From NCBI RefSeq assembly GCF_000005505.3, contig NC_016135.3, positions 13,610,613 through 13,674,612 on the forward strand: a stretch of 64,000 bases of DNA, read 5' to 3'. This document shows, in pieces, positions 45,963 through 57,420 of this stretch. How positions within the stretch are numbered: the first letter of the stretch is position 1; every line of letters begins with the position of its first letter. Under the pieces are notes generated by a model. The model was not told where the DNA came from. It was given only the letters and a program-made list of their open reading frames with translations, and did not search any database. The DNA comes from Brachypodium distachyon. Its lineage: Eukaryota > Streptophyta > Magnoliopsida > Poales > Poaceae. Position numbers and translations under genes: made by a program.

Positions 45963-48900
45963 TGAATTTGGGTGGTTTGAATTTCCCCGAAACAAGACCC
46001 GGGCGGTCTGGTCTGAATAAACCAAATTGAAATGGATTCTGGTCTTCTGGAATCCGGACCATTCTTCCTTTTAGGCAATCGATGTCTACTTCCCCTCCCC
46101 AAATAAATATTTGGTCAGTTGCATGTGAGAGCTAGTGGTTAATTCCGCAGCACGGAGAGTGGCTCCGCTTGGCTTACTGACTGTTCTCGCTACCTGGCTG
46201 GCTGTCTGGCTCCTTGGTGCTCCGATAATCCATGTTCGCGGATGCGTCAGCTTCTCCGAAAACCGACCGCATTAGGTGAAGAGTCTGAACCGCTCCGGTA
46301 GCCACGTGAGGCGTCAGCCGCCCAGGTTCATGCTGCATGCATCCTCTTTCCTCAGCTTAACGCACGGTGCGTGTGCGCGAAAATGGTCTCTTAATCTGCG
46401 TAATATACTCGCCGGGAGGGAGCAAAACAGCAAAGGCGGGAGATCAGGCCGGCCGGCCGGCCACATGCGAAAGCAGGTGCGATCGAGTACGCAGTACGTG
46501 CGCAACGCCGTCGATGCCAATATGCCATGGCTCGTGGTGTGGGAATCTTCCGAGAAAGTCAAAAGGCCGAGCAGGTCAGTCAATTTGTACGCTAGTTAGC
46601 GGTAGTAGCTACACTTGGCAGACTCTCGTCTCGGGGGGTGCGTGCGTGGCCGACGCGGCTCACCAGCTGCTCCTGCAGGTGGTCCGGCGCCAGCGCTTGA
46701 TCCACAGCACGTACGCGGAGACTCTTGGAGTCCACGCGGGTCCGTGAGTGAGAAATCGTACGTGGAATGCTTTGCCCAGGCAGGCGATTCCCGGGCCGTG
46801 CATTTGCCGGAGGACATACATGCGTGACGCTAGCCTAACGTTTGTTGAGTTGGGTGAAAGATGCGCGCATGTGCCGGGCTCGGGTTCGTGCGGTGGGTGG
46901 CACGCAGCGCACCGGCCTGGGCGCTGGGCGGCGGCGAGAGGAGGAGGAGGAGGAGGAGCCCATGCTACCGCCGGGGCCGCAGGGAACGGAGAACCCATGC
47001 AGCATTTCGTACTCTGCTTACGATCTGCTCCTGGAGATGGAGGAGTCACGCGCCTTGTTTTTATTAGTTTTCTCGTGCGTGTCCCACGGCGGTAGCGCTA
47101 CTGCGACCGGTGTGCCGGTGCGTGCGTACATCAGCATGGCCGACGCGGCAGCTCGACCTGCGATTTTCTTGCAAATTAAAAGCATGTAAATGGCGGCCGT
47201 GAACCAAACAAACTCACGTCTGAAAGTGGAACGTGGGCCAGGGTAGGTCATCAAACCCCCCAACATTTTCAATACTTCTTCTCTTCCTAATAATCGATAG
47301 CATGACCGATCATGACGGCTGACTTTTTTTAATAAAAAAAACGAGTCTCTCATTGCTCTTCCACGCCCTACGTTGAGACATGCACATTACGACTGCTTCC
47401 TACCCAAAAAAGAAAAAAACACTGAAACATCAATCCCAGTGGTTTCTCTTGCCCATCCCAAGCTCCATGAGACCGTGATGACGGTCGCGATGGGATGTTT
47501 AATACACTAGCTACATACTTAGTGTTAACCTAGCGAGCATGATGATATCATTTTCACACGTTTAGGCCCCTCTTTTGGTGGAGCTTTGTAAATTCTACCC
47601 CCTCTAAAAGTTTACGTGCGTTCTGTCCCGCAGAGAAAATGCCTGTGAATCAAACACACACCCGCAATGGCTAGTGTTTAGTTTAACAAAATGAACACGA
47701 GAAGCCATGGTGTGGCAAGAGCAGCTACAGCATGCGTTCCTTCTCAAGGAATCTCGGCGCGCGGCGCCATCACGCTGTGCCTCCTCACGTCATCTCTGCA
47801 TTGACGCAACGCTTCTCCCCTTTCCAAATCTCTCACTCAGATAAGAATTGAGAGCTCCCGACTAGTTCCTTTCTTTACAAGGATTAATGGTGAGTGGTGA
47901 AACGCTTGTTTAGGCCTAGCAAAAAACGACCATCCAAGCATTTTTCTTCTTCTTCTTGTCCTTCACATCCAACAGGTTGGAATGAAAAATTGGATTGCCT
48001 CTGTAATGGACAGTCAATTAAGAAGAGTACTCGTGAAAAGTGGTGTGCATCCACCCGAAATTGCGAACTCAGTGAAACTCAGGTGGCTGGGACTAGAACG
48101 AGACAAGCTTCACACCGGGCCAAGCCTCGGTCCACCGATGATTCGTGCAACAGTGTACATACTGGCTCCGGGTGACAAGGGTTAGCAGGGGTGTGGTTGC
48201 GTCCCGTCAACTCGGGTGAAGTCTCAGGTTTCGTTGTCTCGTACCAGAGGTCGGACACCGAAAACTTCTTCACAGATATTTGCTCTTCAGGCGTGTGTAT
48301 GGGACTTGGGTGTATTTGTACTCAAAGAGACGGAGCAGCAGACGGAAGAAGGAAGGAAACGGAGGGGCGGGATCGCAAAAAAGAAACCGCGTCCAGGTTT
48401 AAGCTTTAGGTGCCCGATTCGGTCGCATCACACGGTCCCCCACGCTCGTATGATCGTATCCAACGTCGTACACGGCACCCGCCCACATGTGCCCGCAGCC
48501 GCCTGTGGCCGATCCAGCTGAGTTCAGTGGGATTTCGCGGACACTCCCACCAGCTCGCAGCACGTACTCGATGCTGATGGTCAAACGTTGGGAGACGCCT
48601 TTCATTCGTTCATAAAAAGAAAAGCTGACAGTGCCGAACAATTCCGCTTCACAGAATTTTTTTCCGGCCCCAGTTATAAGAGAGTTTTTCATTTCCAAAG
48701 TCTGAACACGTTATTTTCGCCTGTGGCTACTTGCTATGAGGAATTCCCCGTTTCCGTAACAGTTGGGTATTGTATCCCGCGTGACAGCCAGATCTCGCCT
48801 GTTTGGGAGGCCAAAGCTTTGACTCTCCTCAGTTACTGCTCCTACTTACTGGAGTATCGTACTGTTCGCCTGTTCGAAGAAGAAAGCAAAGCAAGCCAAC

Positions 48901-49190
48901 GGGAGCCAGACTGTTACTCGATACGGCAAGGTAAGCAACAGAGAGCAAAAGTTAGGAACCTCATAAATTAGCAGGAACCATTTTCCTAAAAAAATTAATA
49001 AATTAGCAGGAACCAAATGGCCACTAATTCATTCCCCTAAAAAATAAAACCGATAACTATTTCCGGAAAAAAGCAAATCAAGAGCACGCCGTATCATGGC
49101 ACAACATCATTATCTAATCACCAAATAAACTTAGTAGCTCTTCACTCTTCTCCAGCAGTACCAGTAGCACGAGTATTAATTAATCGAGAA
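45963..49190. other. Intergenic region upstream of SAPK7
   Basis: GC-rich patches at 46270-47200 open overlapping frames on both strands, but none shows a domain or consistent splice structure. There is a GGCCGGCCGGCCGGCC run at about 46446. A CCACGTGA motif near 46302 resembles an ABA-response element but is 3 kb from SAPK7. I see no gene here. Confidence 0.5.
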
Positions 49191-49194
49191 CCCC

Positions 49195-49407
49195 ATGCCC
49201 ATCCCAGCAGCGGAAGAAGAACAAGACGCGCAAGACGAAAGAAACCTTTCCTTTAAGCTTCGAATCCTTCCCTCCTCCACCTCTCCCACTCTTCATCTCC
49301 GCCAAGACAAAGCTTCCGAAACCTCCAAGAGGATTCGATTCCCCCAATCCTTCGCTTCTGCCTTCCTTCCGGCCCGATCAAGCTCTCAGCAGCAGCTAGC
49401 GCGCTAG
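49195..49407 (+). other. Possible upstream open reading frame in the SAPK7 leader
   Basis: A 70-codon frame (MPIPAAEEEQDAQDERNLSF onward) ends 44 bases before the SAPK7 ATG. If the transcript starts upstream of 49195 it would be a uORF. No domain is recognised and the leader length is unknown. Confidence 0.3.
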
Positions 49408-49450
49408 CGATCCCCTCCCTCCCTGACCCTGAGGCGCGCGGCCGGGATCC

Positions 49451-52400
49451 ATGGAGAGGTACGAGCTGCTCAAGGACATCGGCGCCGGCAACTTCGGCGT
49501 CGCGCGGCTGATGCGGAACAAGGAGACCAAGGAGCTCGTCGCCATGAAGTACATCCCGCGGGGGCTCAAGGTCCGGATTCGGGGTCCCCGTGATCCAATC
49601 ACGGGACACGAGCGCGGCTCGAGTTCTTTTTGCGTCCCGATTCTTTTTGGGTCTTCTGATGGCCGTTTCTTACGGGTTTACACTTTGCAGATTGACGAGA
49701 ATGTGGCCAGGGAGATCATAAACCACCGGTCGCTGCGGCACCCCAACATCATCCGATTCAAGGAGGTATTAAGCGGGGAGACGGAGCAATTGCTATGATT
49801 TCCTATGCGTTCTTGGGCGAAGAATTCGTGTAAATCTTTCGATTGTTTTGCAGGTTGTGGTGACGCCGACGCACCTGGCGATTGTGATGGAGTACGCGGC
49901 CGGCGGCGAGCTCTTCGACCGGATCTGCAACGCCGGGAGGTTCAGTGAGGACGAGGTGAGGAGGATCGGCTCGTCGGCCGTGTCCATTTTGGGCTGGATG
50001 TTCATGTCCTAATTCGTGTAATAACCGGTGGTTCCGCCGTTCTTGCAGGCCAGGTACTTCTTCCAGCAGCTCATCTGCGGCGTGAGCTACTGCCACTTTA
50101 TGGTAAGAGCAATCCGGTGCATATCTTCACCCAAAAATAAGCTTACCATTTGTGCCGATGCTAAATTTGTCCGCCCCGGATTTGCAGCAAATTTGCCACC
50201 GGGACTTGAAGCTGGAGAACACGCTGCTGGACGGGAGCCCGGCGCCTCGCCTCAAGATCTGCGACTTCGGTTACTCAAAGGTAAGCAGTAATTTTAAAAA
50301 GAAAACGGACACGGATTTTTCTGAGGTCAAAAGCGGCCCTTTGCTTCGCTTTACGGCTGAAAGAAAGATCAGATGGAGATTCATTCCACTCCACCTTCCA
50401 GAAACGCAATCGCTTTCCTGTTCTCGCGTGAAAGCTGATGGGAGAAGCAACACGTCACTCTCCTTGTTGACCCCCAAACCAAGTTTGGTGCCACACTAAC
50501 GTAAAATATATGCTCTCTTCTTCTTTAATTTGCAGTCGTCGTTGCTGCACTCCAAGCCCAAGTCGACGGTTGGCACGCCGGCGTACATCGCCCCGGAGGT
50601 GCTCTCCCGCCGGGAATACGACGGCAAGGTCAGTAGTCAATCTCCGCCGCTTTCTCTACTCTGCTCTGTTCCTCCCTCGTGACACTGCAATTGGGTCCCA
50701 GTTTCAGTGTCGGTACAGTCCCACTTGTTGTCCTGGGCAGCGAGCACGTGCCGTCTGCCGTTGCAGTACACGTAGCGACTAGCGTGGTTCTTCCAGTTCC
50801 CGAGGCCGCCACTCAGCGTCTGTGTGCACAAGGTCTAGCGCAACAGCCCACTTGCGCAGGCAGGTGGGCCTGTGGTGTCAGTGGCATAGGTCTATAGACC
50901 AAGCTCTTGGAGCTATCTCTGTCCCGCGGATTCGGGATTTGTCCTTAGTTACAGATTTGCCTGCCTGTTACCGGGCAGACGTGCACCCTCCCACTGGGCG
51001 TGGGGGCCCAACAAAGCTGTAGAATTGGACCCAAGGCCATGCTGGCTCTCAGATAGTGTCCTTTTGCTGCTGCTCCTGTGGCAGATGATTAGATTCCCAG
51101 TTGATGTGAACAGTTGTCCTACACTCCAACTAGGAACCCCCGGAATAAAATAGATTTGGAAGGCAGTGGGTTTATGTTGACAAACTTGGTCCGGAAAGCA
51201 GGGTGAGATTGTGCAAGGATATGTTCCTTCGAGTGATCTCGATTTGGACATTCACATTCTCTTGCTTTTCCTCCGTGATCAGAATTCATACATCATTGCT
51301 CGATCGATGGCGATTGTCGCGCCAACGGGCGGGTCTGCTTTTTCTGCACACCAACTAAACGTAAAAAGAGAAAATGGGTAAAGGTTGATCAGATTCATAA
51401 TGGTTCGCTGGTCAAGATTTTTACTCGAGAGCGACGAGAGTTTTTAAAACTGTTATGTGGCCTCGTCTGAAGTTAGATTAACTTGAGAAATCGTGAGATT
51501 CTTTTTTGGTACTTGATTCGAGCAAGGTTGGAACTGGGATGGTTCGTACTCCGTCCTCCAAATATATAAATACCAATACGGAATTCTATGCCAAACTTTG
51601 ACCAACTATTAGACTAGTATGAGGTTATTATGATGTAAAATCGTGATATCATCGGATTCGTGTTGAAAAATATTTTCTAACGGTATAGTACCTTCTATAC
51701 ACATATATCAAATAGTATTTGTCTAATAATTACTCCGTAGTAAACAATTGTCATAAAAATGCATACTGCCTTGTATATTTGGAAGGAGGAAGTATTCAGT
51801 TGCATAATGTGATTCCGCAAATGAACTGACGGCAGCCTGGTATTGTCTATAGGAGCATGCGTTGAAAAGAGCGATTTTACATCACTATGGAACTTAAAGG
51901 AACAGATGTAGATAGATCAGTTGAACGCATGCTTGTGACAAGCTCCATCAGTTGGATACACCCGTATGCACTCTTATTTGTTGGACGAGTCATCTTTTTA
52001 GGTTCACTGCACTTTATGACTTTATGTCCTTTTCTAAGCCATTTTACCGTCATGGTTTTAGTGCTACAGGATTAGCTAATTGATGTTGTCACAAGGGTCC
52101 CTCAGACCCAATCCTTTTCAAGTAGCCTTGGTAGACTGAACTTCTCTTTGGCCCTTTGTGGTCCTTCAAAACTGTTTCCTGTTTTTCTCTTCCTTGTGCT
52201 CCTTGTCAGCTTCTGCCGTCATATCGTGTGAAGAATTTTCTGTACGACGGTTATTGCTTTTTGTTCCTTCGCTATCCAAGAAGTCATATCAGACTGTTCA
52301 TATTTTTTGCTTTCCAGCACTGCAGAATTGGTTGTATTTGCTTGTCAAAGAGAAACAGTATGATGCGCTGGAGATTAGCATGGATAATCTATGGAGAGCG

Positions 52401-53887
52401 TAGCAACTATTACTTTATTATTGCTTTTTAGGCCAGACCTTTAGGATTGCTAAGTGGCATTGATTTTCCCAACCACAAGGCACACACTTTTCGGCTATAA
52501 AATGATGTGCTTTTTGGCTACTTCCACATTAAATTATCCTAACAATCCTCGTTTAGTTTGCTTTGGCTTACCTGATCTTCGGTTAGATTGTTCTGAAATT
52601 CACACATTGCATTCTTGGAACTAAATTTGTATAGAACTCATTTTTTATGAAGTTCATAAATGATGCAGTAATTTTATTTTACTTTCCAAAAGAACAATGC
52701 ATGCACTAGGCTACTGGTCCCTCAGACTTCTCAACTGCCGTAGTTTTTTGTGATGTTTTCATTTGCAAAAGCACGAGGGGCCTTTAGGAAAAAACATACA
52801 CGGTTGCCAAAGCATAATGTCCTTTGACTGCATTTTTATCTCTCCCCAGGGCATTATTGTCATCATAGCAGTAAATCCTTGATCTTGAAATTGTACACAG
52901 ATGTAGTGATGCATCATCGCCTGTTTAGCTGACTTTCATTGTAAATTATGTGAAGATTGGATCATTTCAAGATCAATAGAATTTTGCATATAAAGTTCGA
53001 GTTTGAGCACTTGGGCTTTTAGCACATCGAGTATGCTAAATATAGCTGGTAGCATAAGATGCATATGTTCCAACTGTGCTTTCATATAAGCTGTTCTTAG
53101 CCTTTTGCCCTCGTGTATCTATTTGTTAGTATGTTTTGTGTACTAACTTATTTTCATCTATTGATGGTTCAGACAGCGGATGTGTGGTCTTGCGGAGTGA
53201 CCCTTTATGTGATGCTAGTTGGTGGTTACCCTTTTGAAGATCCTGACGACCCCAAGAATTTCAGAAAGACCATCGGGGTAGCAATTTCAGATTATTATTT
53301 TCCTGCTAAGTGGCCTCAAATTCAACTTATTGCATCTGCTTATTCTTCTGCTTGGTGCATTCTTTCTTATCTCAGAGAATTATGTCAATCCAATACAAAA
53401 TACCAGAGTATGTCCACGTATCCCAGGACTGCAAGCAACTCCTTGCCAGAATTTTTGTCGCAAACCCCGCAAAGGTACTTTTCCGCTTAAACTCGGATCA
53501 GCTTAGAAGAGCAATTCCTCGTCGGCGGCTTATTCCCTTTCCAATTTCATGCAGAGAATAACAATGAGGGAGATCAGGAGCCACCCCTGGTTCTTGAAGA
53601 ACTTACCTAGAGAGCTCACAGAACCTGCACAAGCAATGTACTACAAGAGAGACAACAGCGCCCCAACCTACTCTCTCCAGTCCGTCGAGGAGATCATGAA
53701 GATCGTCCAGGAAGCACAAAAGCCACCTCCTTCCTCCACCCCAGTGGCAGGTTTCGGTTGGGCGGAGGAGGACGAGCAGGAGGACGGCAAGAAACCAGAG
53801 GAAGAACCGGAGGAGGAGGAGGATGAAGATGAGTATGAGAAGCAGTTGAATGAGGTCCGTGCCAGCGGTGAGTTCCACATCAGCTGA
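49451..53887 (+). CDS. SAPK7: SnRK2-family Ser/Thr kinase (SAPK7-like)
   Basis: SnRK2 kinases act in osmotic-stress and ABA signalling. Nine exons (49451-49570, 49691-49765, 49854-49955, 50049-50102, 50188-50280, 50536-50628, 53173-53277, 53376-53474, 53555-53887) are all multiples of three and give 357 residues. Visible motifs: Gly loop [11 protein letters not shown], catalytic Lys33 (VAMK), HRDLKLEN (121-128), DFG (143-145), activation loop [20 protein letters not shown] with the regulatory Ser at 158, and the SnRK2 box near [14 protein letters not shown]. The C-terminus is an acidic Glu/Asp-rich patch, then [18 protein letters not shown]. The kinase part matches rice SAPK7 and SAPK6 closely from memory; SAPK7 is my choice and SAPK6 the alternative. 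Intron 6 is 2.5 kb and carries a Stowaway-like MITE. Intron 1 uses a GTCCGG donor. Confidence 0.95.
51549..51792. mobile_element. Stowaway-like MITE, 244 bp, in SAPK7 intron 6
   Basis: CTCCGTCCTCCAAATATATA pairs with TATATTTGGAAGGAGGAAG; TA flanks both sides. The interior motif CAAACTTTGACCAACTATTA is typical of the longer Stowaway group in grasses. Confidence 0.75.
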
Positions 53888-54807
53888 TCGGGTTTAACTG
53901 GCATGAGAAGACCGCAAACGGGATTACGGGAGATAATTGGCATAAGTGTGGTAGCAGATGATGATCTTACCAACATCCTTGCAGTTTGCGGCCTTGTTCT
54001 CAGAGTTTTTCTCTCCATTCTTGTCTCTGAGGCTGCAACAGTGTAAATTATTAAACTGGTTCCGTCGCTGTCTTATAATGACTGATTAAGTTAGCATGCG
54101 GGAACATAATTTATGAAATAAATCATCTTATTGGGCATGTTATTTGCAATTTTATTTCCTTGTACTCTCTCCTGTCCTGAAAATTACATTCCAGATGCGA
54201 CATTCGCTGTTTATGAATCTGGTGTAACCGTGCTGGGACAATGATCACACGAAAGCTAGTAGACAGAAACAAGCTAGAGTTAAATGCTCCAGGATGGTGG
54301 CAGCTCCTTGTTGATACCCATGTACTTTTCCATCTGAATCCTGAACTGCAACTTGTCTTTCTAACTCCAGAAAGAACTGAAAACCGAAGTGTGCTCCCCG
54401 TTGTGCACCGCTTTCATCGTAGACTCTGTGAGCTAACTTCAGAGTAGAAAAGAATAGCAAATTTTAGTTGGTTATTACTGTCCAATCATATGTCCTCCGA
54501 CATTGCTTGCATCAATCGATGCAGAAGCCAGGGGTGTTCCCTCCTTTTGAAGAAAAAAAACATGTATCCTCGTATGGAAACAATAGGTTGGAACAAGAAA
54601 AGTCTGCAGGTCGGTAACAGATGCATATTTCCTGTAGCAAGTGAAAAGTGAGGTAAATTAGCAGGCTCTTAGGACAACACATAAGTACTGAAAAGATAAC
54701 AATAGGACAAAGGGATGTTATTCCACCAAGTATACATTTAACTTTTCATATCACAACATTGCGGCCAATTAGAAAACAACATGTAAGTATGCTTTTGTCA
54801 AATACTA

Positions 54808-54920
54808 CTTCCTCCGTTCCATAATTCTTGTCTCCAATTTGACCAAAAATGGATGTATCTATTCTTAAAAAGTGTCTAGATACATGTAATATTTCGACAA
54901 GAATTATGGAACGGAGGAAG
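54808..54920. mobile_element. Stowaway MITE, 113 bp
   Basis: CTTCCTCCGTTCCATAATTC pairs with GAATTATGGAACGGAGGAAG; TA on both sides. It carries the same interior as 6071-6180, inverted (TGTCTAGATACATGTAATAT). Confidence 0.9.
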
Positions 54921-54972
54921 TACCAAATAATATAACAATTCGGAATGTGATTGGCATCCCTCTAAAATAGTA

Positions 54973-55124
54973 CTCTCTCGGTTCCATAATTCTTGTCTTA
55001 AATTTGACCAAAAATAGATTAGTCTATTTCTAAAAATTGTCTAGATACATGTAATATTTCAACAACAATTATGGAACGGTCCGATCGCACTAAATCAGCG
55101 ACACTTATTATGGATCGGAACGAG
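54973..55124. mobile_element. Chimeric Stowaway MITE
   Basis: The left end and interior (CTCTCTCGGTTCCATAATTC to AACAATTATGGAACGG) are of the 54808-54920 family. The right end, ACTAAATCAGCGACACTTAT and onward, belongs to the other family seen at 19198, in inverse orientation. TA precedes and follows the whole unit. Confidence 0.75.
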
Positions 55125-55130
55125 TAACTC

Positions 55131-55473
55131 ATCAACACTAACATGTGTTGCAGTTAATTGCATACAGTTTCCATTTTCTCTCAACAAATTGCAACCTTGG
55201 ACGCACCAACTTCCTTACTGAATCAGAAAAAAAAAAGTACTTCTTTGCCTTGGAGAAAATTGGAGGAGTTGCACAGTCATCATTAAATGCCCAAAAGAGT
55301 CGGAATCAACACTAACATGTGTTGCAGTTAATTGCATACAGTTTCCATTTTCTCTCAACAAATTGCAGCCTTGGACGCACCAACTTCTTTACTGAATCCG
55401 ACAAAAATAAGTAGTTTGTTTCCTTGGAGAAAATTGGAGTTGCACAATCATCATTGAATGCCAAAAGAGTCGG
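55131..55473. repeat. Tandem duplication (174 + 169 bp) at the 3' end of the GARFT gene
   Basis: Copy 1 (55131-55304) and copy 2 (55305-55473) both begin ATCAACACTAACATGTGTTG and end AAAGAGTCGG. They are about 90 percent alike by eye, with small indels around the poly-A run. Copy 2 stops 13 bases short of the stop codon, so the unit is probably 3' UTR. Confidence 0.88.
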
Positions 55474-55486
55474 ATGGCATTGTCAA

Positions 55487-57420
55487 TTAGGTATACTCAT
55501 CAGGATTTGACCGGTTTCTGATAAGTGGGACACCATCTTCTCGCCACACAATACGGTCATCACACAAAGCAGCAACCGCCTCAACATAAACTTGATGCTC
55601 CTAAGATATCAATTCACCAGATCAGCAAAAGGATCAACAATGTCGTTAATCTAAAAATAGTTTATAAATAATTTGCAACCTGTAAAGCTTAACTCTTACC
55701 TCGTGAAGGACTCTCGCAGCTAACTCCTCTGGTGTGTCATTGGCTAGTACAGGCACAACCCTCTGGGCTAATGTTTTTCCTGTGTCATAGTGCTCATCCA
55801 CAAAGTGTACAGTTGGACCTGAGTATCTGTACATGGCTGATGATTATTGTCAAATAACAAAATAACTCCATTTGACATTTAAAATTGAGTCCATTGACTA
55901 ATGCGTCACATACTGTAATTTGCAAAGGTGCAACAATTGAAATCGAATGATAGTGCCGGGTAACAACAATTTGTAAAGTGCTATGCTCCTTGAAATAACA
56001 ATGGTTACTGCATATTAAATGAGGCCATTTAGTACTACAGATATCCAAATTACCTTGCTCCAGAGGCAATGGCTGCTTTATGCACCTTTAAACCATAATA
56101 ACCTTTGCCTCCAAATGCTGGAAGGAGGGAAGGATGGATATTCAGTATGGATCTTGGATATTCACGAACCAACTCAGCAGGTATAAGTTTCAAGTAACCA
56201 GCTAGAAGAACAAAGTCTACCCCAAGGTCCCTGTTAAATACAAAATACTATGAGTTAAGAACTATTTCACTGTCAAAGAAAGGTGATCATGCTATATGTG
56301 AGATGAAGTTGCATAACTAAACATGTGCAATTCAAAGGCACAGCAAACAGATGGAGGACTTGTTCCTGTCAGTGTAATTTAGACAACGACATGGGGCATC
56401 AGAATCCAACATGTAACACTGGTTCCAGCAAACCATGGGTAGAGTACAACATGGATGGCCACAGTCAAGTCTAGTAATGTGTTAGTACTTAGTACATGAA
56501 GAATTTGTTCAATACGATCCTTCTACCAGCAAAATATCCTATCGAAGTCACATATGAACAATAGCTCAAATTTCTGGATGGAGGTTTCACAATTCAAGGG
56601 AATTCACTACATTGGCTTAAACAAAACTAATCAAACTTGCAAAAAGTATTAAATAAAACCATCCCCGAGTCCCTAAATAAGAACATCTGATCTCAGTTTC
56701 ATGCCTAGTTAATTCGAACATTATGTACCGCCCAATCTGACATAGAGCAAGGCAAGGCACACTTCAGCGGAGATGCAGATGTCACTGCCAAGTGCCAATC
56801 AACATTGGCACAACCAGTTTTGTTCAAACAATCACGTATAGATAAAATCTCAGATAATCAACCTCATGGTATTCAGCAGTTCAGATACTGAAACCCCCTC
56901 CGTTGCAGACTTGGATTTGGGAAACACCACCACAGGAACGCCATTGCTCCTCGCGTGCTCAGCGCCTCCACAACCTGCACAGACTCACTCTCACATGAAC
57001 ACCTCTAATTCCACCAGCAATCCAGTACTACCTAAACCCGAATATCCCCCCAAGAACGCAGGAAGCTTCACCTGGCTTGTCTGTGACAAGAGCAACCACG
57101 TCTCCGCGCACCACGCCGCTCAACGTGGCCTCGTGGATGGCCCGGTAGTTGGAGCCCCCGCCGGACACGAACACCGCCAGCCGCTTCCTCCTGACACCCC
57201 CGGCGCCGGCGTCACCGCCCCCGCTATATCCGTCCTTTGTCGCCGCGTTAGCATAGACGCGCGGCTCCGGAGGCCGCAGCCGCTTGCACCTGAGTGCGTT
57301 TGCTGGATTCTTTGTCGCCGATCGCAATCCAGGACTTGTGGTTGGTCGCGTGGCCAGCACCGGGTTCAGCGGACGGCGCAGGTTTGGACCGGCTGGAGCC
57401 GCCGCCGCCGCCGCCGCCAT
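55487..57420 (-). CDS. Phosphoribosylglycinamide (GAR) formyltransferase, plastid
   Basis: This is the third step of de novo purine synthesis: transfer of a formyl group from 10-formyl-THF to GAR. Five exons (57420-57072, 56974-56863, 56230-56054, 55826-55700, 55600-55487) give 292 residues with consistent phases. The first 75 or so residues are Ala/Pro/Arg-rich and resemble a transit peptide (plant purine synthesis is plastid-based). The PurN-type domain begins RKRLAVFVSGGGSNYRAIHE. The active-site block is ILNIHPSLLPAFGGKGYYG, with the catalytic Asn and His. The conserved Asp lies in VHFVDEHYDTGKTLAQRVV. The domain ends with PEELAARVLHEEHQVYVEAV. Length is normal for a plant monofunctional enzyme. 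A duplicated segment and a MITE follow its stop. Confidence 0.95.

Noticed and set aside
46276..47353. Several frames of 90-130 codons on both strands
   Set aside because: No domain, no splice support, low-complexity composition; likely GC-rich intergenic DNA.
54241..54460. Frames on both strands downstream of SAPK7 (68 and 71 codons)
   Set aside because: They overlap each other, have no recognisable motif and no partner exons.
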